Position numbers and translations under genes: made by a program. DNA of 38,899 nt. Origin: Planctomycetota bacterium. GTDB taxonomy: Bacteria > Planctomycetota > UBA1135 > GCA-002686595. This document shows positions 1 through 8,455 of the stretch, piece after piece (the stretch's first letter is position 1; each line of letters opens with the position of its first letter). Location: positions 1-38,899 of the forward strand of contig JAPLOF010000045.1 in assembly GCA_026692665.1 (NCBI GenBank), written 5' to 3'. The notes beneath the pieces are model-generated. The model had not been told where the DNA came from, did not search any database, and saw nothing but the letters and a program-made list of their open reading frames with translations.

Positions 1-127
1 GCGTTCAGGCGATACACCTTGTGCGGCAGCAGCTGGCCGAAGCCGTTCGAGACCTGCAGCAGGTCCATCGAGCCGGCCTTGCTGCTCGTGCCGCTCCCGC
101 CACCGCAGCCCCCCAGGAGGAGGCTCG
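1..127. repeat. Copy 1 of a direct repeat shared by two lipoprotein genes
   Basis: Bases 1-119 match 3817-3935 exactly. There is one mismatch at 120, identity resumes to 127, and then the sequences diverge. The match reaches the window edge, so its true length is unknown. It encodes the lipobox, the Gly/Ser tether and the first mature residues of two tandem genes. Confidence 0.9.
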
Positions 128-197
128 GGATCAGGCTCGCGCCCACCAGGATCGCGCTCGTCCGAAGGGATCGAGCACCGAGGTTCGTGGAGGTCAT
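1..197 (-). CDS. Lipoprotein paralog, N-terminal fragment (continues past the left edge)
   Basis: Only the first 65 codons are present, read leftward from an ATG at 197-195. The product begins with a positively charged stretch, a hydrophobic core and a lipobox (LLLGGC, Cys at about residue 31), so it should be lipid-anchored after signal peptidase II cleavage. A Gly/Ser-rich tether follows (GGGSGTSSKAGS), then the start of a mature domain. From the lipobox onward the DNA is identical to the 5' part of the next gene (810-4055) over 119 bases, while the signal peptides differ. I infer a tandem paralog of that protein. No clear Shine-Dalgarno site precedes the ATG. The function of the missing remainder cannot be seen. 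Confidence 0.75.
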   Translation of the reverse strand, partial: MTSTNLGARSLRTSAILVGASLIPSLLLGGCGGGSGTSSKAGSMDLLQVSNGFGQLLPHKVYRLN

Positions 198-809
198 CGT
201 GGGTGTACCGTCGCGGATCGAAGGAGGACCCGGGCCCGACGCACAACGCGCCGAGTCGGATCTCGGGGAGGGATCGAGGGGGGGGCCGCGCAGGCCGTGG
301 CCCCTCAGTTTGCCAACGCCGCCGAGCCTGGACCAGCCCGGAGCGGGCAGCATGGCAATCTGAAAGGCACCGGCGACAAGAACCGTGCCGCACAGGCTTT
401 CGAGTCCGGTGCCTGGGCGGCCCCGGAGCCTCCGCGGGGTGGAACGAAAGGACGCAGGGGAAGCCCACGAGCGCGGCGCGCTGCGCGGCCCCGCCCCGTG
501 GCCTCGGGGCGGGCGGGGCCCGCGCCGCGGCCGCCGCCCGGCCGCCAAGGTGGCTTCGCCCGCGAGTCGCGTCCCCGCAGCCCAGGGTGCGCGGGCGAGC
601 GCTCGGTGCGCGCATCCGCTCGCCCCCGCGCCTCCCGAGTCACTCAGGCAGCCGACCGCCGGCATGCCGGACGCGCGGGAGTCTCCGGGGGGGGCACTCG
701 CCCCCGCCGGCCCCGGGACGCCGCGCCCGCCGACGGCCGGACCCTCGCCAACGTGCCACGGGGCGACAGCGCACAGCGTTCCCGGGCCGGGGCGAACCGG
801 CCCGCGGGG
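198..809. other. Intergenic region between tandem lipoprotein genes
   Basis: These 612 bases lie upstream of the truncated paralog and downstream of the 810-4055 gene. No reading frame here has a recognisable product. The GC content is extreme. It holds an imperfect G/C-only inverted repeat at about 489-515 (9-10 bp stem, TGGCCT loop) and a perfect hairpin at 783-804. Any promoter for the left-hand lipoprotein gene should lie near 200-300, but I recognise no convincing promoter motif. Confidence 0.5.
783..804 (-). terminator. Hairpin just after the lipoprotein stop codon
   Basis: CGGGCCGG (783-790) and CCGGCCCG (797-804) form a perfect 8-bp stem with a GGCGAA loop. It begins 5 bases after the stop codon (812-810) of the minus-strand lipoprotein gene. 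There is no U-tract, so intrinsic termination is only suggested by position; it could instead stabilise the mRNA 3' end. Confidence 0.4.
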
Positions 810-3800
810 TCACTGCCGGAAGAACGTCGCGATGACCTGCACGTCGGGCGCCGGGATGGACTGCGTGCCGGCCAGGAACGGGTTCGTGTCCACGCGACCG
901 AAGGTGCCGTCCAGGAGGATCACGTCCACGACCCCCGTGCCGCCGATCGGGTTCGGCACCGCGACGAACACGTACTTCGACTCGTTCGTGTTCACGACGC
1001 CGTTCGAGCAGTTCCCGCGCACGAGGTGCTTGCCGTTCTCCTGCGCCGGCGGGCCGGCGCTGAAGGTCGATTGGAAGTTCGGCAGGCCGGACAGCACACG
1101 CAAGTCGTCGAACGCCAGGTCGATCGGCAGGCCCGAGAGCTTCTCCTGGCCCAGCGAGATCTGCACGCCGTACGCGATGTCGCGGAACTGCGGCACGGTC
1201 AGCGAGGTGAAGTTCAGCGCCAGTTGGCCCGTGATGCCGCTGATCGCCACGAACTTCGACAGCGCCGGAGTTCCGATCTGGCCGGACTGCCCTTGCGCGT
1301 TGATCGGGCCTTCGTGCGCGATCCACAGCGCCGAGCGCAGGTCGAGCGGGTCCACCTGCATCGTCTTCGGGCTCTGGAACGTCTCCGTCGACACGCCGAT
1401 CATGTCGTCGTAGCCCCAGCCGTTCACCGTGTTCGGGCCGGACTCGAAGATCGCCAGCCGGCCGCTGCGGTTCATGACGTAGCCGAAGTACACGTTGCGC
1501 GAGAACCCCCAGCACTGCTGGCGCGGCGTGATCACGACGTCGAAGGGCTGGTTCAGCTGCGAGCTGACCACCTTGCGCACCGTCAGCGACGAAGCCGAGA
1601 GGATCGAGACGGTGTTCTCGCCCTCGTTCGTGACCAGGATGTCTTCGTTGCCCGGATCCCACGCGATCCCGCGCGGACGCGAGCCCACCGCCGTCTCCTG
1701 CACGATCTGGTGGAACGACGGCGAGTTCGGGTCGATGTCCAGGAACGACACCAGGTCGCTCAACTGGTTCACCACCGCCAGGAAGTTCAGGTTCGGCGAC
1801 ATCGCCAGCGACGTCGGGTCGAACGTCGGGATCCGGTCGATCACCGTCATCCGGTTGCTGTTCAGCACCACGATCTCGCGCCGCGCGCGGTCGATCACGT
1901 ACAGGTAGTGGCCGATCTGCTGCCGGATCTGGAACTGCTGGCAGGCTCCGACCGTCGCCTGCTCCAGCGACGGGCCCTGGAAGTACGAGTTCTGCTCCGG
2001 CGTCAACAGGCCCGACGGCGGAACTCCCTGCAACGGCGCGCCGAACGCGTCACCCGGCACCAGCAGGTTCGTCAGCAGCGCCGTCACCTGCGTGTCGATC
2101 GACGTCGGCTCCTGACCGCCGATGTACGGCGAGATGCACAGCGGCGGGAACACCAGCGGCGGAGGGTTCGGGTGCGGCGCCCAGCCCATCAGGTTCTCCG
2201 CGCCCGCGCCCAGTCCGCCGAACTGGCCCTGCTGCGTCGGCGCCATCGTGTTGCCCGAGCCGTTCGTCGTCGGCGACACCAGCTTCTTGCCGTCCTGCGC
2301 GCACAGGTTGCCGCCGCCCGACTGGCAACCGAACGGCTGCGGACCGTTGTTGAACGCGCTGTCCAGCGCGTGGCCCAGCATCATGTCGCCCACGTTCGTC
2401 AAGAGCGGCGCGCGGATCAGCAGGTTGTTCAGCGAGCTGTCCCGCGTCAGCGTGAACACGCCCGCCGAGCCGCCGTTCACCGTGCACGTGCCCGGCTGCA
2501 GCGGCGGACGCATCGTCCCCCCTTGCAGGCGCACGTTCGGGTTGTTCGGGAAGTTCGTCCGCCCTTCCGCGAACGTCTGGTAGCTCGGGTCGAACTGCGG
2601 ATTGCCCGTCGACTGCCCGAAACCGTTCAGGTCCACCACCGAGATCCCCGGGATCGCGCCCACCCGACCCACGTAGATCGCGTCCGGCGTCACCGGAGCG
2701 TTCACCAGGCCCGGGCCCTCGCCCGTCGTGAACGAGCTCACCGCGCTCAACAGGTTCTGGTTCTGCGCCGGCGCCAGATCCCGGATCTGGTTCGCGTTCA
2801 CCGTCACGTCCACGTTGTTGTAGACGCCGCACTGCAGGTCCGGCGGGCCCTCGCCCGGGAAGTTGAACGCCGGCGTCAGCTCGTAGCGCGTCAGGTCGAA
2901 CACCGACAGCGGCGCCGCCGTGAACGGCACGCGCACGCGCGCCGCCGGCGGGCCGAACTCCACGAAGATCGACGGGCTCTGCGTCGGAGCCTGCCCGTTC
3001 GGGAGGCTGCCGATCGTCGTCGGCTGCACCGGCTCCGTGAACGCGATCCGGATCGACGTCATCGGATCCACGTCCACGTCACCGCCGCCCGGCGTCACGT
3101 CCGCGCGCTGGTCCGGCGGCGGCGTCGTCGCCACTTCCGGACGCAAGAGGTCGTCGCCCACCGTCGTCGCCGCCAGCGCCGTGCGCGCCAGGCGGATCCC
3201 CGAAGTGCTCTTCACTTCGGTCGAGACCGAGAGCCGCAGTTGGCGGCCCGAGGGGAACGACTCGTGCGTCGTCAGGTCCCCGTCCGTGTCCGCCACGAAC
3301 ACCACCGTCCCCGCCGTGATCAGGTCCTCGTAGCCCGGGAACAACGTCTCCGTGCCCGGGAAGCCCGCGCCCGGCGTCGCGCCGTCCACCGTCAGCGCGG
3401 TGAAGGCGCCCGTCGAGCCCGAGCGGCGCACCCACGGTTGCAGCGTCAGTTGTCCGTCCGGGCCCGGAGCGCCAGCGTACGTCGACGCCACCACGTCCTC
3501 GCCGTCTTGGACTCCGACGAACACGCGCGCCGGGACGATCGACGAGCCGCCGCTCGCCGGGTCGATCTGCACCAGTTGGATCGAGCCGCGCAAGCCGTTC
3601 ACCGCCTGCGCCGACGGCGACGAGTCCAGCACCGTGCTCACGTCCACCGGACGCGTGAACTCCGCGAACAGGAAGTGGTTGCCCGCCGCGTTGCTCGGCA
3701 GCACCGCGCCCGTCGGGAACTGCGGCGGAGGCTGCACCCCGTTCGTCGAGTTCAGGTTCGTCACCAGGTCCGACAGCGTCCGCACCGACACCAGCGTCGT

Positions 3801-4055
3801 GCTCGCCGTGCCGTTCGCGTTCAGGCGATACACCTTGTGCGGCAGCAGCTGGCCGAAGCCGTTCGAGACCTGCAGCAGGTCCATCGAGCCGGCCTTGCTG
3901 CTCGTGCCGCTCCCGCCACCGCAGCCCCCCAGGAGAAGGCTCGCGCCGAGCGACAGAGCGACGGCGGACAGCGCGCGGCCGGAAACGCCGGGCTGCCCCG
4001 CGCGTCGCATCGAGCAGGCCGGGTCCGCGCCAGGGATCGTGAGGGAGTGGGTCAT
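810..4055 (-). CDS. Large lipoprotein with Ig-like regions and a C-terminal beta-propeller
   Basis: A 1081-aa protein predicted to be exported and lipid-anchored. The lipobox LLLGGC puts Cys at residue 45 from the first ATG. An ATG at 4010-4008 would leave a more usual 30-residue signal peptide and may be the true start; neither has a clear Shine-Dalgarno site. A Gly/Ser tether follows the Cys. Segments near residues 125-200 and 325-440 read like bacterial Ig-like (Big_5-type) domains, with the telltale 'DPMTSIRIAFTEPV'. Residues about 710-1000 look like a YncE-type beta-propeller, with repeated strands such as 'GHYLYVIDRARREIVVLNS' and 'ILVTNEGENTVSIL'. Such propellers bind ligands or proteins, and no enzymatic motif is seen. 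Its paralog lies immediately downstream at 1-197. I infer a cell-surface role but no defined substrate. Confidence 0.85.
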   Translation of the reverse strand: MTHSLTIPGADPACSMRRAGQPGVSGRALSAVALSLGASLLLGGCGGGSGTSSKAGSMDLLQVSNGFGQLLPHKVYRLNANGTASTTLVSVRTLSDLVTNLNSTNGVQPPPQFPTGAVLPSNAAGNHFLFAEFTRPVDVSTVLDSSPSAQAVNGLRGSIQLVQIDPASGGSSIVPARVFVGVQDGEDVVASTYAGAPGPDGQLTLQPWVRRSGSTGAFTALTVDGATPGAGFPGTETLFPGYEDLITAGTVVFVADTDGDLTTHESFPSGRQLRLSVSTEVKSTSGIRLARTALAATTVGDDLLRPEVATTPPPDQRADVTPGGGDVDVDPMTSIRIAFTEPVQPTTIGSLPNGQAPTQSPSIFVEFGPPAARVRVPFTAAPLSVFDLTRYELTPAFNFPGEGPPDLQCGVYNNVDVTVNANQIRDLAPAQNQNLLSAVSSFTTGEGPGLVNAPVTPDAIYVGRVGAIPGISVVDLNGFGQSTGNPQFDPSYQTFAEGRTNFPNNPNVRLQGGTMRPPLQPGTCTVNGGSAGVFTLTRDSSLNNLLIRAPLLTNVGDMMLGHALDSAFNNGPQPFGCQSGGGNLCAQDGKKLVSPTTNGSGNTMAPTQQGQFGGLGAGAENLMGWAPHPNPPPLVFPPLCISPYIGGQEPTSIDTQVTALLTNLLVPGDAFGAPLQGVPPSGLLTPEQNSYFQGPSLEQATVGACQQFQIRQQIGHYLYVIDRARREIVVLNSNRMTVIDRIPTFDPTSLAMSPNLNFLAVVNQLSDLVSFLDIDPNSPSFHQIVQETAVGSRPRGIAWDPGNEDILVTNEGENTVSILSASSLTVRKVVSSQLNQPFDVVITPRQQCWGFSRNVYFGYVMNRSGRLAIFESGPNTVNGWGYDDMIGVSTETFQSPKTMQVDPLDLRSALWIAHEGPINAQGQSGQIGTPALSKFVAISGITGQLALNFTSLTVPQFRDIAYGVQISLGQEKLSGLPIDLAFDDLRVLSGLPNFQSTFSAGPPAQENGKHLVRGNCSNGVVNTNESKYVFVAVPNPIGGTGVVDVILLDGTFGRVDTNPFLAGTQSIPAPDVQVIATFFRQ
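3817..3943. repeat. Copy 2 of the direct repeat shared by two lipoprotein genes
   Basis: Identical to bases 1-119 over 3817-3935, with a single mismatch at 3936 and identity again to 3943. It covers codons from the lipobox (SLLLGGC) through the first roughly 35 mature residues. The flanking signal-peptide codons differ from copy 1. Confidence 0.9.
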
Positions 4056-4525
4056 CGTGTCGTTCGATCCAGGACGGGGCTGTCAGGGGAAGCTTGGCCG
4101 GACGCGCGCGCGGCCGACCGCGATCGCAACCCTCTGGGGCGCGCTCGCTCCGCCGCGGGAGCGGCCTAGGGTGCCAAGCCGCCTTCGCGCGGGCCACTCC
4201 GGCCTCGCCGCGCACGCGCCTTGCCCAGGCCAGGGTGCCGTCGAGCGGCTCGAGAAGTCGTCAAGATCCGTGCCTGACCGCTCGGCGGTCCCAGGCCCTA
4301 TCCCAGCCCCGGGGGCCGGTTTCGAAGGCCGCTCCCGAACCGGGGTGGCGCGCGCCGGCTGCGGGCCCGCGCGATGGGAGTGCGCTGCCGCTCGGTCGCC
4401 GGGTCGCGCGCGGGCGCCTCGACCCGGGAAGCACGCCGCCCGGCAGCGAGCGGGACCGCGGGACTTCCACGCGGGTCGCTCCGGCGAGGTGGATCCACGG
4501 GGCCGCCGCAGACTAGGCTCCCGGA
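4056..4525. other. Divergent intergenic region, lipoprotein gene / ruvB
   Basis: These 470 bases separate two divergently transcribed genes and must hold both promoters. I see no convincing -35/-10 pair. A short hairpin lies at 4276-4290 (GACCGC-TCG-GCGGTC). Open frames crossing it have no protein-like features, and no RNA gene is recognised. Confidence 0.5.
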
Positions 4526-5575
4526 ATGTCCGCGTCCGAGCACGTCTTCGATCCCCATGCGCTCGAGGCCGAGGCCCCCGGTGCGGCGCCGGAACTCGAA
4601 GTCGAGTCGAGCCTGCGCCCGCGCTCCCTCGAGGAATTCGTCGGTCAGGAGCGCGTGCTCGCCAACCTGCGCATCGCGGTCGCCGCCGCGCGCGGCCGTT
4701 CGGAACCCCTCGACCACGTGCTCTTCTCGGGACCTCCCGGGCTCGGCAAGACGAGCCTGGCGCGCATCCTGGCGCGCGAACTCGGTTCGCACCTGCACGC
4801 GACCAGCGGCCCGGCCCTCGAGCGGCCGCGCGACCTCGTGGGGATCCTCACGCAGCTCGGCCGCGGCGACGTCCTGTTCGTGGACGAGGTGCACCGCGTC
4901 CCGGCCGCCGTCGAGGAGTACCTGTACTCGGCGATGGAGGATTTCTCCGTCGACTTCACGCTGGATCAGGGACCGCACGCGCGTGTGTTGCCCCTTCCGC
5001 TGCAGCCGTTCACGCTCGTCGGAGCGACGACGCGCGAGGGCCTGCTCTCGGCTCCGTTCCGTTCGCGTTTCGGCATCGCGGAGCGCCTCTCGCCGTATCC
5101 CGTCGACGAGCTCGAACGGATCCTCCTGCGATCGGCCGAGATCCTCGGCATCTCGCTCGCGCTCGACGCGGCGCGCACGATCGCCGAGCGCGCGCGCGGG
5201 ACCCCGCGCATCGCGAACCGGTTCCTGCGGCGCGTGCGCGACCTGGCGCAAGTGCGCGGCGAGAAGCGCGTCGCCGGGACGCTGGCGCGCGAGGCGCTGG
5301 CGGCTCTCGGCGTGGACGACAACGGACTCGAGGAGCTCGACCGGCGCATCCTGGCCGTGCTCGTCGCGAGCGGCGGGCAGCCGGTCGGCATCAAGACGAT
5401 CGCGGCGGCGGTCGGCGAGAGCGAGGACACGATCGAGGACGTGTTCGAACCGCACCTCCTGCGCCAGGGGTTCATCCACAAGACCGGGCGCGGCCGCGTG
5501 GTCACGCGCGCCGGCTGCGGCGCGATCGGCGTCGATCCGGCGGCGATCCAGGGCGAACCCGGGCTCTTTCCCTGA
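4526..5575 (+). CDS. ruvB: Holliday junction branch migration ATPase RuvB
   Basis: RuvB is the hexameric AAA+ motor that, with RuvA, drives branch migration of Holliday junctions in recombination and repair. The 349-aa product has the family's normal length. Visible motifs are Walker A GPPGLGKT (69-76), Walker B with DEVH (120-123), sensor 1 GATTR (166-170), the RSRFG segment carrying the arginine finger (179-183) and the sensor 2 region [13 protein letters not shown] (224-236). A winged-helix domain follows to the C-terminus. The start at 4526 leaves an ordinary RuvB N-terminus plus a short variable extension. Its 3' end overlaps the proposed start of tgt. The ruvAB-queA-tgt neighbourhood is common in bacteria, so the adjacency fits; ruvA and ruvC are not in the window. 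Confidence 0.97.
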   Translation: MSASEHVFDPHALEAEAPGAAPELEVESSLRPRSLEEFVGQERVLANLRIAVAAARGRSEPLDHVLFSGPPGLGKTSLARILARELGSHLHATSGPALERPRDLVGILTQLGRGDVLFVDEVHRVPAAVEEYLYSAMEDFSVDFTLDQGPHARVLPLPLQPFTLVGATTREGLLSAPFRSRFGIAERLSPYPVDELERILLRSAEILGISLALDAARTIAERARGTPRIANRFLRRVRDLAQVRGEKRVAGTLAREALAALGVDDNGLEELDRRILAVLVASGGQPVGIKTIAAAVGESEDTIEDVFEPHLLRQGFIHKTGRGRVVTRAGCGAIGVDPAAIQGEPGLFP

Positions 5576-6738
5576 GCGCGCCGCTCGCATCGTCCGCACG
5601 CGCGGGTTTCGGGTTTCGCCTGCTCGCGCGCGCGAGCTCGGGCCACGCCCGGGTCGGCGTGTTCACGACGCCGCACGGGGACGTCGCGACGCCCGCGTTC
5701 ATGCCGGTCGGCACGAAGGCGACGGTGAAGGGCGTCCTCCCGCGCGACCTGCGCGAGCTCGGGGCGACGATGATCCTCGCGAACACGTACCACCTGCATC
5801 TGCGCCCCGGGGAGGACGTGATCCAGAAGCTGGGCGGCCTGCACGCGGTCATGGCCTGGAACGGGCCGATCCTCACGGACTCAGGCGGATACCAGGTGTT
5901 CTCGCTCGGGCACCTGGCGAAGATCGACGCCGACGGCGTCTCGTTGAAGAGCGTCATCGACGGTTCCGCCGTGCGCTTCACGCCCGAGCGGGTGATCGAC
6001 ATCGAGCGCAAGCTCGGCGCCGACGTGGCCATGGCCTTCGACCATTGCCCGGCGGATCCGACCGATCGAGCACAGGTCGCGGCGGCCGTCGAGCGCACGC
6101 ACGACTGGCTCGCCCGTTGCGTGCGCCGCCACCGCGAGCACGGCGCCGAGGAGACGGGCCAGGCGCTCTTCCCGATCGTGCAGGGCGGCGTGTTCGAAGA
6201 CCTGCGCCGACGCTCCGTCGAGAGCGCGCTCGAGCATGGCTGCGTCGGCCACGCCGTGGGCGGCGTCAGCGTCGGCGAGTCGCGCGAGCACGCGCGCACG
6301 GCCGTCGAGATGAGCGCGCCGCTCCTGCCCGAGGAGAAGCCCCGCTACCTGATGGGCGTCGGCACGCCGGCCGACTTCTTCGACGCCATCGAGCGCGGCA
6401 TCGACCTCTTCGACTGCGTGACGCCGACGCGCCACGCGCGCAACCACCGCGCCTTCACGAGCCGCGGCGAGGTCAACCTGCGCAACGCGAAGTACCGCGA
6501 GGACGTCGCGCCCCTCGATCCCGCGTGCGCCTGCCCGTGCTGCCGCGACTACTCGCGCGGCACGCTACGCCACTTGTGCACGAGCGACGAGATGCTGGGC
6601 GGGATGCTCTTGTCCCTGCACAACCTGGCGTACTTCTTCGACCTCATGGCGCGGATCCGCGCGGCCATCGCCTCCGACACGCTGTCCGCGCTGCGGGTGG
6701 AAGTGCTCGGTGCGATGGAAGGCGAGGCGGCGCGCTGA
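5572..6738 (+). CDS. tgt: Queuine/preQ1 tRNA-guanine transglycosylase
   Basis: Tgt exchanges guanine-34 in tRNAs with GUN anticodons for preQ1, a step in queuosine synthesis. The catalytic features are all present: [10 protein letters not shown] with the substrate-binding Asp, GVGTPAD, and [12 protein letters not shown] with the nucleophilic Asp. A C-terminal zinc site (CACPCC, then His 26 residues on in LSLHN) is also intact. The start is a problem. Family-conserved residues (FRLLA...[13 protein letters not shown]) lie upstream of the first conventional codon, a GTG at 5659. No ATG, GTG or TTG occurs in frame between there and well inside ruvB. I place the start at CTG 5572, which overlaps the ruvB stop (CTGA), giving 388 aa; GTG 5659 would give 359 aa. 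Both the CTG start and the coupling are inferred. Confidence 0.93.
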   Translation: MSAPLASSARAGFGFRLLARASSGHARVGVFTTPHGDVATPAFMPVGTKATVKGVLPRDLRELGATMILANTYHLHLRPGEDVIQKLGGLHAVMAWNGPILTDSGGYQVFSLGHLAKIDADGVSLKSVIDGSAVRFTPERVIDIERKLGADVAMAFDHCPADPTDRAQVAAAVERTHDWLARCVRRHREHGAEETGQALFPIVQGGVFEDLRRRSVESALEHGCVGHAVGGVSVGESREHARTAVEMSAPLLPEEKPRYLMGVGTPADFFDAIERGIDLFDCVTPTRHARNHRAFTSRGEVNLRNAKYREDVAPLDPACACPCCRDYSRGTLRHLCTSDEMLGGMLLSLHNLAYFFDLMARIRAAIASDTLSALRVEVLGAMEGEAAR

Positions 6739-6784
6739 GGAATCGCGCGGACATCGGCCTCGCGGCCCCGCGGGTCCTCTCAGA

Positions 6785-6805
6785 GCCTGTGAAGAACTCA
6801 CAGGC
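6785..6805. terminator. Perfect hairpin between convergent genes (first of two)
   Basis: GCCTGTGA (6785-6792) and TCACAGGC (6798-6805) form an 8-bp stem with an AGAAC loop, 46 bases after the tgt stop. There is no T-tract on either strand. Lying between convergent genes, it could end transcription from both sides, but it could also be part of a dispersed repeat. Confidence 0.4.
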
Positions 6806-6838
6806 GACGCGAAGCGCAGCGGCGCCACGAGGATCTGC

Positions 6839-6869
6839 GAGGCCGTAGGCTCGATTTCTCCACGGCCTC
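6839..6869. terminator. Perfect 8-bp inverted repeat between convergent genes (second of two)
   Basis: GAGGCCGT (6839-6846) and ACGGCCTC (6862-6869) flank a 15-base loop. It lies 33 bases after the first hairpin and before the 3' end of the minus-strand small gene. It has no U-tract. Together the two hairpins make a structured element of about 85 bases. Confidence 0.3.
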
Positions 6870-6947
6870 TCAGGCCCGCTCCGCGGGGCGTGAACCCGCG
6901 CAGTCCTCCGGGGCGCCGAGACGAACATCGCACCCGCGCGGGCGCCG

Positions 6948-7130
6948 TCACTTCTTCTTGTAGTCCGGACAGCGCACCGCGTTCGGTCGCTCCGGGCGGA
7001 TGCAGGCCGTGCCGTAGTCCCACTTGCACGAGTCGCACAGGTAGCGCTCGCTCTTCAGGGCGAAGAGCCGCCGCAGCGCCTCGACCAGGCGCCGTGTGAA
7101 CGGGACGTCGCGGGTGGGATCCTTCGCCAT
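6948..7130 (-). CDS. 60-residue four-cysteine (zinc-ribbon-like) protein
   Basis: A small basic protein with a helical N-terminal half (TRRLVEALRRLFALK) and a C-terminal Cys cluster: C32 and C35 (CDSC), C43 and C54, then PDYKKK at the end. The spacing CxxC-x7-C-x10-C and the 'RPERPNAVRCPDY' segment look like a compact metal-binding knuckle. I believe similar short proteins occur widely but cannot name a characterised family. The ATG at 7130 has no obvious Shine-Dalgarno site. It is convergent with tgt and 70 bases downstream of the SH3-domain protein gene, so it may be cotranscribed with it. The regular Cys pattern argues for a real gene. Function unknown. Confidence 0.7.
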   Translation of the reverse strand: MAKDPTRDVPFTRRLVEALRRLFALKSERYLCDSCKWDYGTACIRPERPNAVRCPDYKKK

Positions 7131-7200
7131 GCGTGCGGGATCGGATCGGTGGATTTCCGCGTCGCGTCGGGGCCGCCGCGCGGCCCCGAACGCGGGCGAA

Positions 7201-8427
7201 TCAGCGGCCCGAGGGCGCGGAGAGGATCTCGATGCGCGTGGCGTCGATCCGCATCGGGCGGTCGGCGGAGCTCGCGGTCCGCGTCGTCGCGCCCAGGACG
7301 CCGATCTCCGAGCCTTCGAAGAGCGCGAGGTCGTAACGGCCGCTGCCGCACGTGACCTCGGCCCCGATGCGGCCGCCCCACTGCACGAGGAAACGGCCCG
7401 GCTGGTTCTCGTCGCGGCGCAGCCAACCGCGCGCCTGGAAGCGGCCCCACAGGGGATCCTGCGAAAGCGCGGCCTCTTCGAGTTGCGCTTGGGCCTCGGC
7501 CAGCATCTTCTGGCGCTGCACTTCCTGCAGAGCGGCGTCGCTCTTCAGGCGCGCGATCTCCTCGTGGTAGCTGATCTGCTCGAGACGCAGCTTCGCCGTG
7601 CTCGCGGAGGCGCCGTTCGGATTCTGGTCGAGGTAGCTCTGGAAGCCGGCGCGCACGGACTTCCAGTCGGCGGCCGCGGCGACCTTCGCGGCCTCGTAGG
7701 CGCGCTCGGCCGCATCCCACGACCCCTGAGCCGGAGCGGCGTCGGGCTTCGGCGGCGTGGCGGCGGCGGTGCTCGCCGCGCCGGCCGGGGCGGCGCCCGC
7801 GGCCACGCTCTGCCCGTCGCGCAGGTCGTAGAGCGCCACGGTCGCGGTCGACTTCTTCACGGCGTCCATCCACGACGTGCGCACGTCGAGGCCCGCCTCG
7901 ATCGCGCCCGTGTCTCCGGTCGCGACCCAGCCGCGCACGCCGGGCGGCGTCACGATCTGGACCCAGTCCTCGCGCAGCGACTTCTTCGCGTCGTTGCGGC
8001 CGAGCACGCGCACGCGGTCGCCTTCGAAGAGCTGCTGCTCGAGCGGGAAGCTGTCGACGGAGGACGACGGCTTCGGGCGCATGCGCACGCCGTCGCCGGT
8101 CACTTCCGCGACGCCCGATTGCGCGGTCGCGCGCAGGAACTGGCCGTAGACCCACACGTTGAGGCCTTGCGGCGGCTCGACGGAGAGCCAACCGGTCTGA
8201 TCGGCGTAGACGGCGAGCAGCGTCCCGGCGGGAAGGCTCGCCACCGCGAGACCCTTCTTGTCCGCGACGTTGTAGAGCTTCGTCGCCGCGGTCGTGCGCA
8301 CGTAGCGCTCGGGCTTGGCTTCCTGCGCGAGGAAGTTCGGCGCGGCGACGACGGCGGCATGCACGCTCGCGACGGGCGCGAGCGCGAGGAGACCGAGGAC
8401 GAACGAGATGCGATGCGAGGGCGTCAT
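7201..8427 (-). CDS. Exported protein with tandem SH3-like domains
   Basis: A 408-aa protein with a signal peptide (hydrophobic core about residues 8-23, ending SVHAA). Residues about 43-98 and 107-170 each read as a bacterial SH3 domain: 'TKLYNVADKKGLAVASLPAGTLLAV' and 'GVRMRPKPSSSVDSFPLEQQLFEGDRVRVLG...WVQIVTPPGVRGWV'. An Ala/Pro-rich linker of about 40 residues follows from residue 205. Next comes a helical stretch of about 75 residues with Q/E-rich heptad-like character, then a C-terminal beta-rich domain. Such SH3 domains usually bind peptidoglycan or protein ligands in the envelope; no hydrolase domain is seen. A perfect 9-bp inverted repeat lies just upstream of the start codon (8435-8455). 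Precise role unknown. Confidence 0.85.
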   Translation of the reverse strand: MTPSHRISFVLGLLALAPVASVHAAVVAAPNFLAQEAKPERYVRTTAATKLYNVADKKGLAVASLPAGTLLAVYADQTGWLSVEPPQGLNVWVYGQFLRATAQSGVAEVTGDGVRMRPKPSSSVDSFPLEQQLFEGDRVRVLGRNDAKKSLREDWVQIVTPPGVRGWVATGDTGAIEAGLDVRTSWMDAVKKSTATVALYDLRDGQSVAAGAAPAGAASTAAATPPKPDAAPAQGSWDAAERAYEAAKVAAAADWKSVRAGFQSYLDQNPNGASASTAKLRLEQISYHEEIARLKSDAALQEVQRQKMLAEAQAQLEEAALSQDPLWGRFQARGWLRRDENQPGRFLVQWGGRIGAEVTCGSGRYDLALFEGSEIGVLGATTRTASSADRPMRIDATRIEILSAPSGR

Positions 8428-8434
8428 GTTGAGG

Positions 8435-8455
8435 CGAGTTCGCGCGGCGAACTCG
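8435..8455 (-). promoter_or_regulatory. Perfect 9-bp inverted repeat next to the SH3-protein start
   Basis: CGAGTTCGC (8435-8443) and GCGAACTCG (8447-8455) are separated by GCG. The repeat begins 7 bases upstream of the ATG at 8427-8425, where a ribosome-binding site would sit. As RNA it would form a tight hairpin masking the translation start; as DNA it would suit a dimeric regulator. Which applies is not shown. Confidence 0.45.

Noticed and set aside
489..515. G/C-only inverted repeat as a terminator
   Set aside because: It is imperfect, 300 bases from the nearest stop codon, and in a stretch of simple G/C composition.
21..4169. A 1382-codon plus-strand frame across the lipoprotein gene
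   Set aside because: It is the reverse-strand shadow of the lipoprotein, dominated by Arg/His/Val with no protein features.
4276..4290. Hairpin GACCGC-TCG-GCGGTC upstream of ruvB
   Set aside because: A 6-bp GC stem in such GC-rich sequence is expected by chance, and no further regulatory feature surrounds it.
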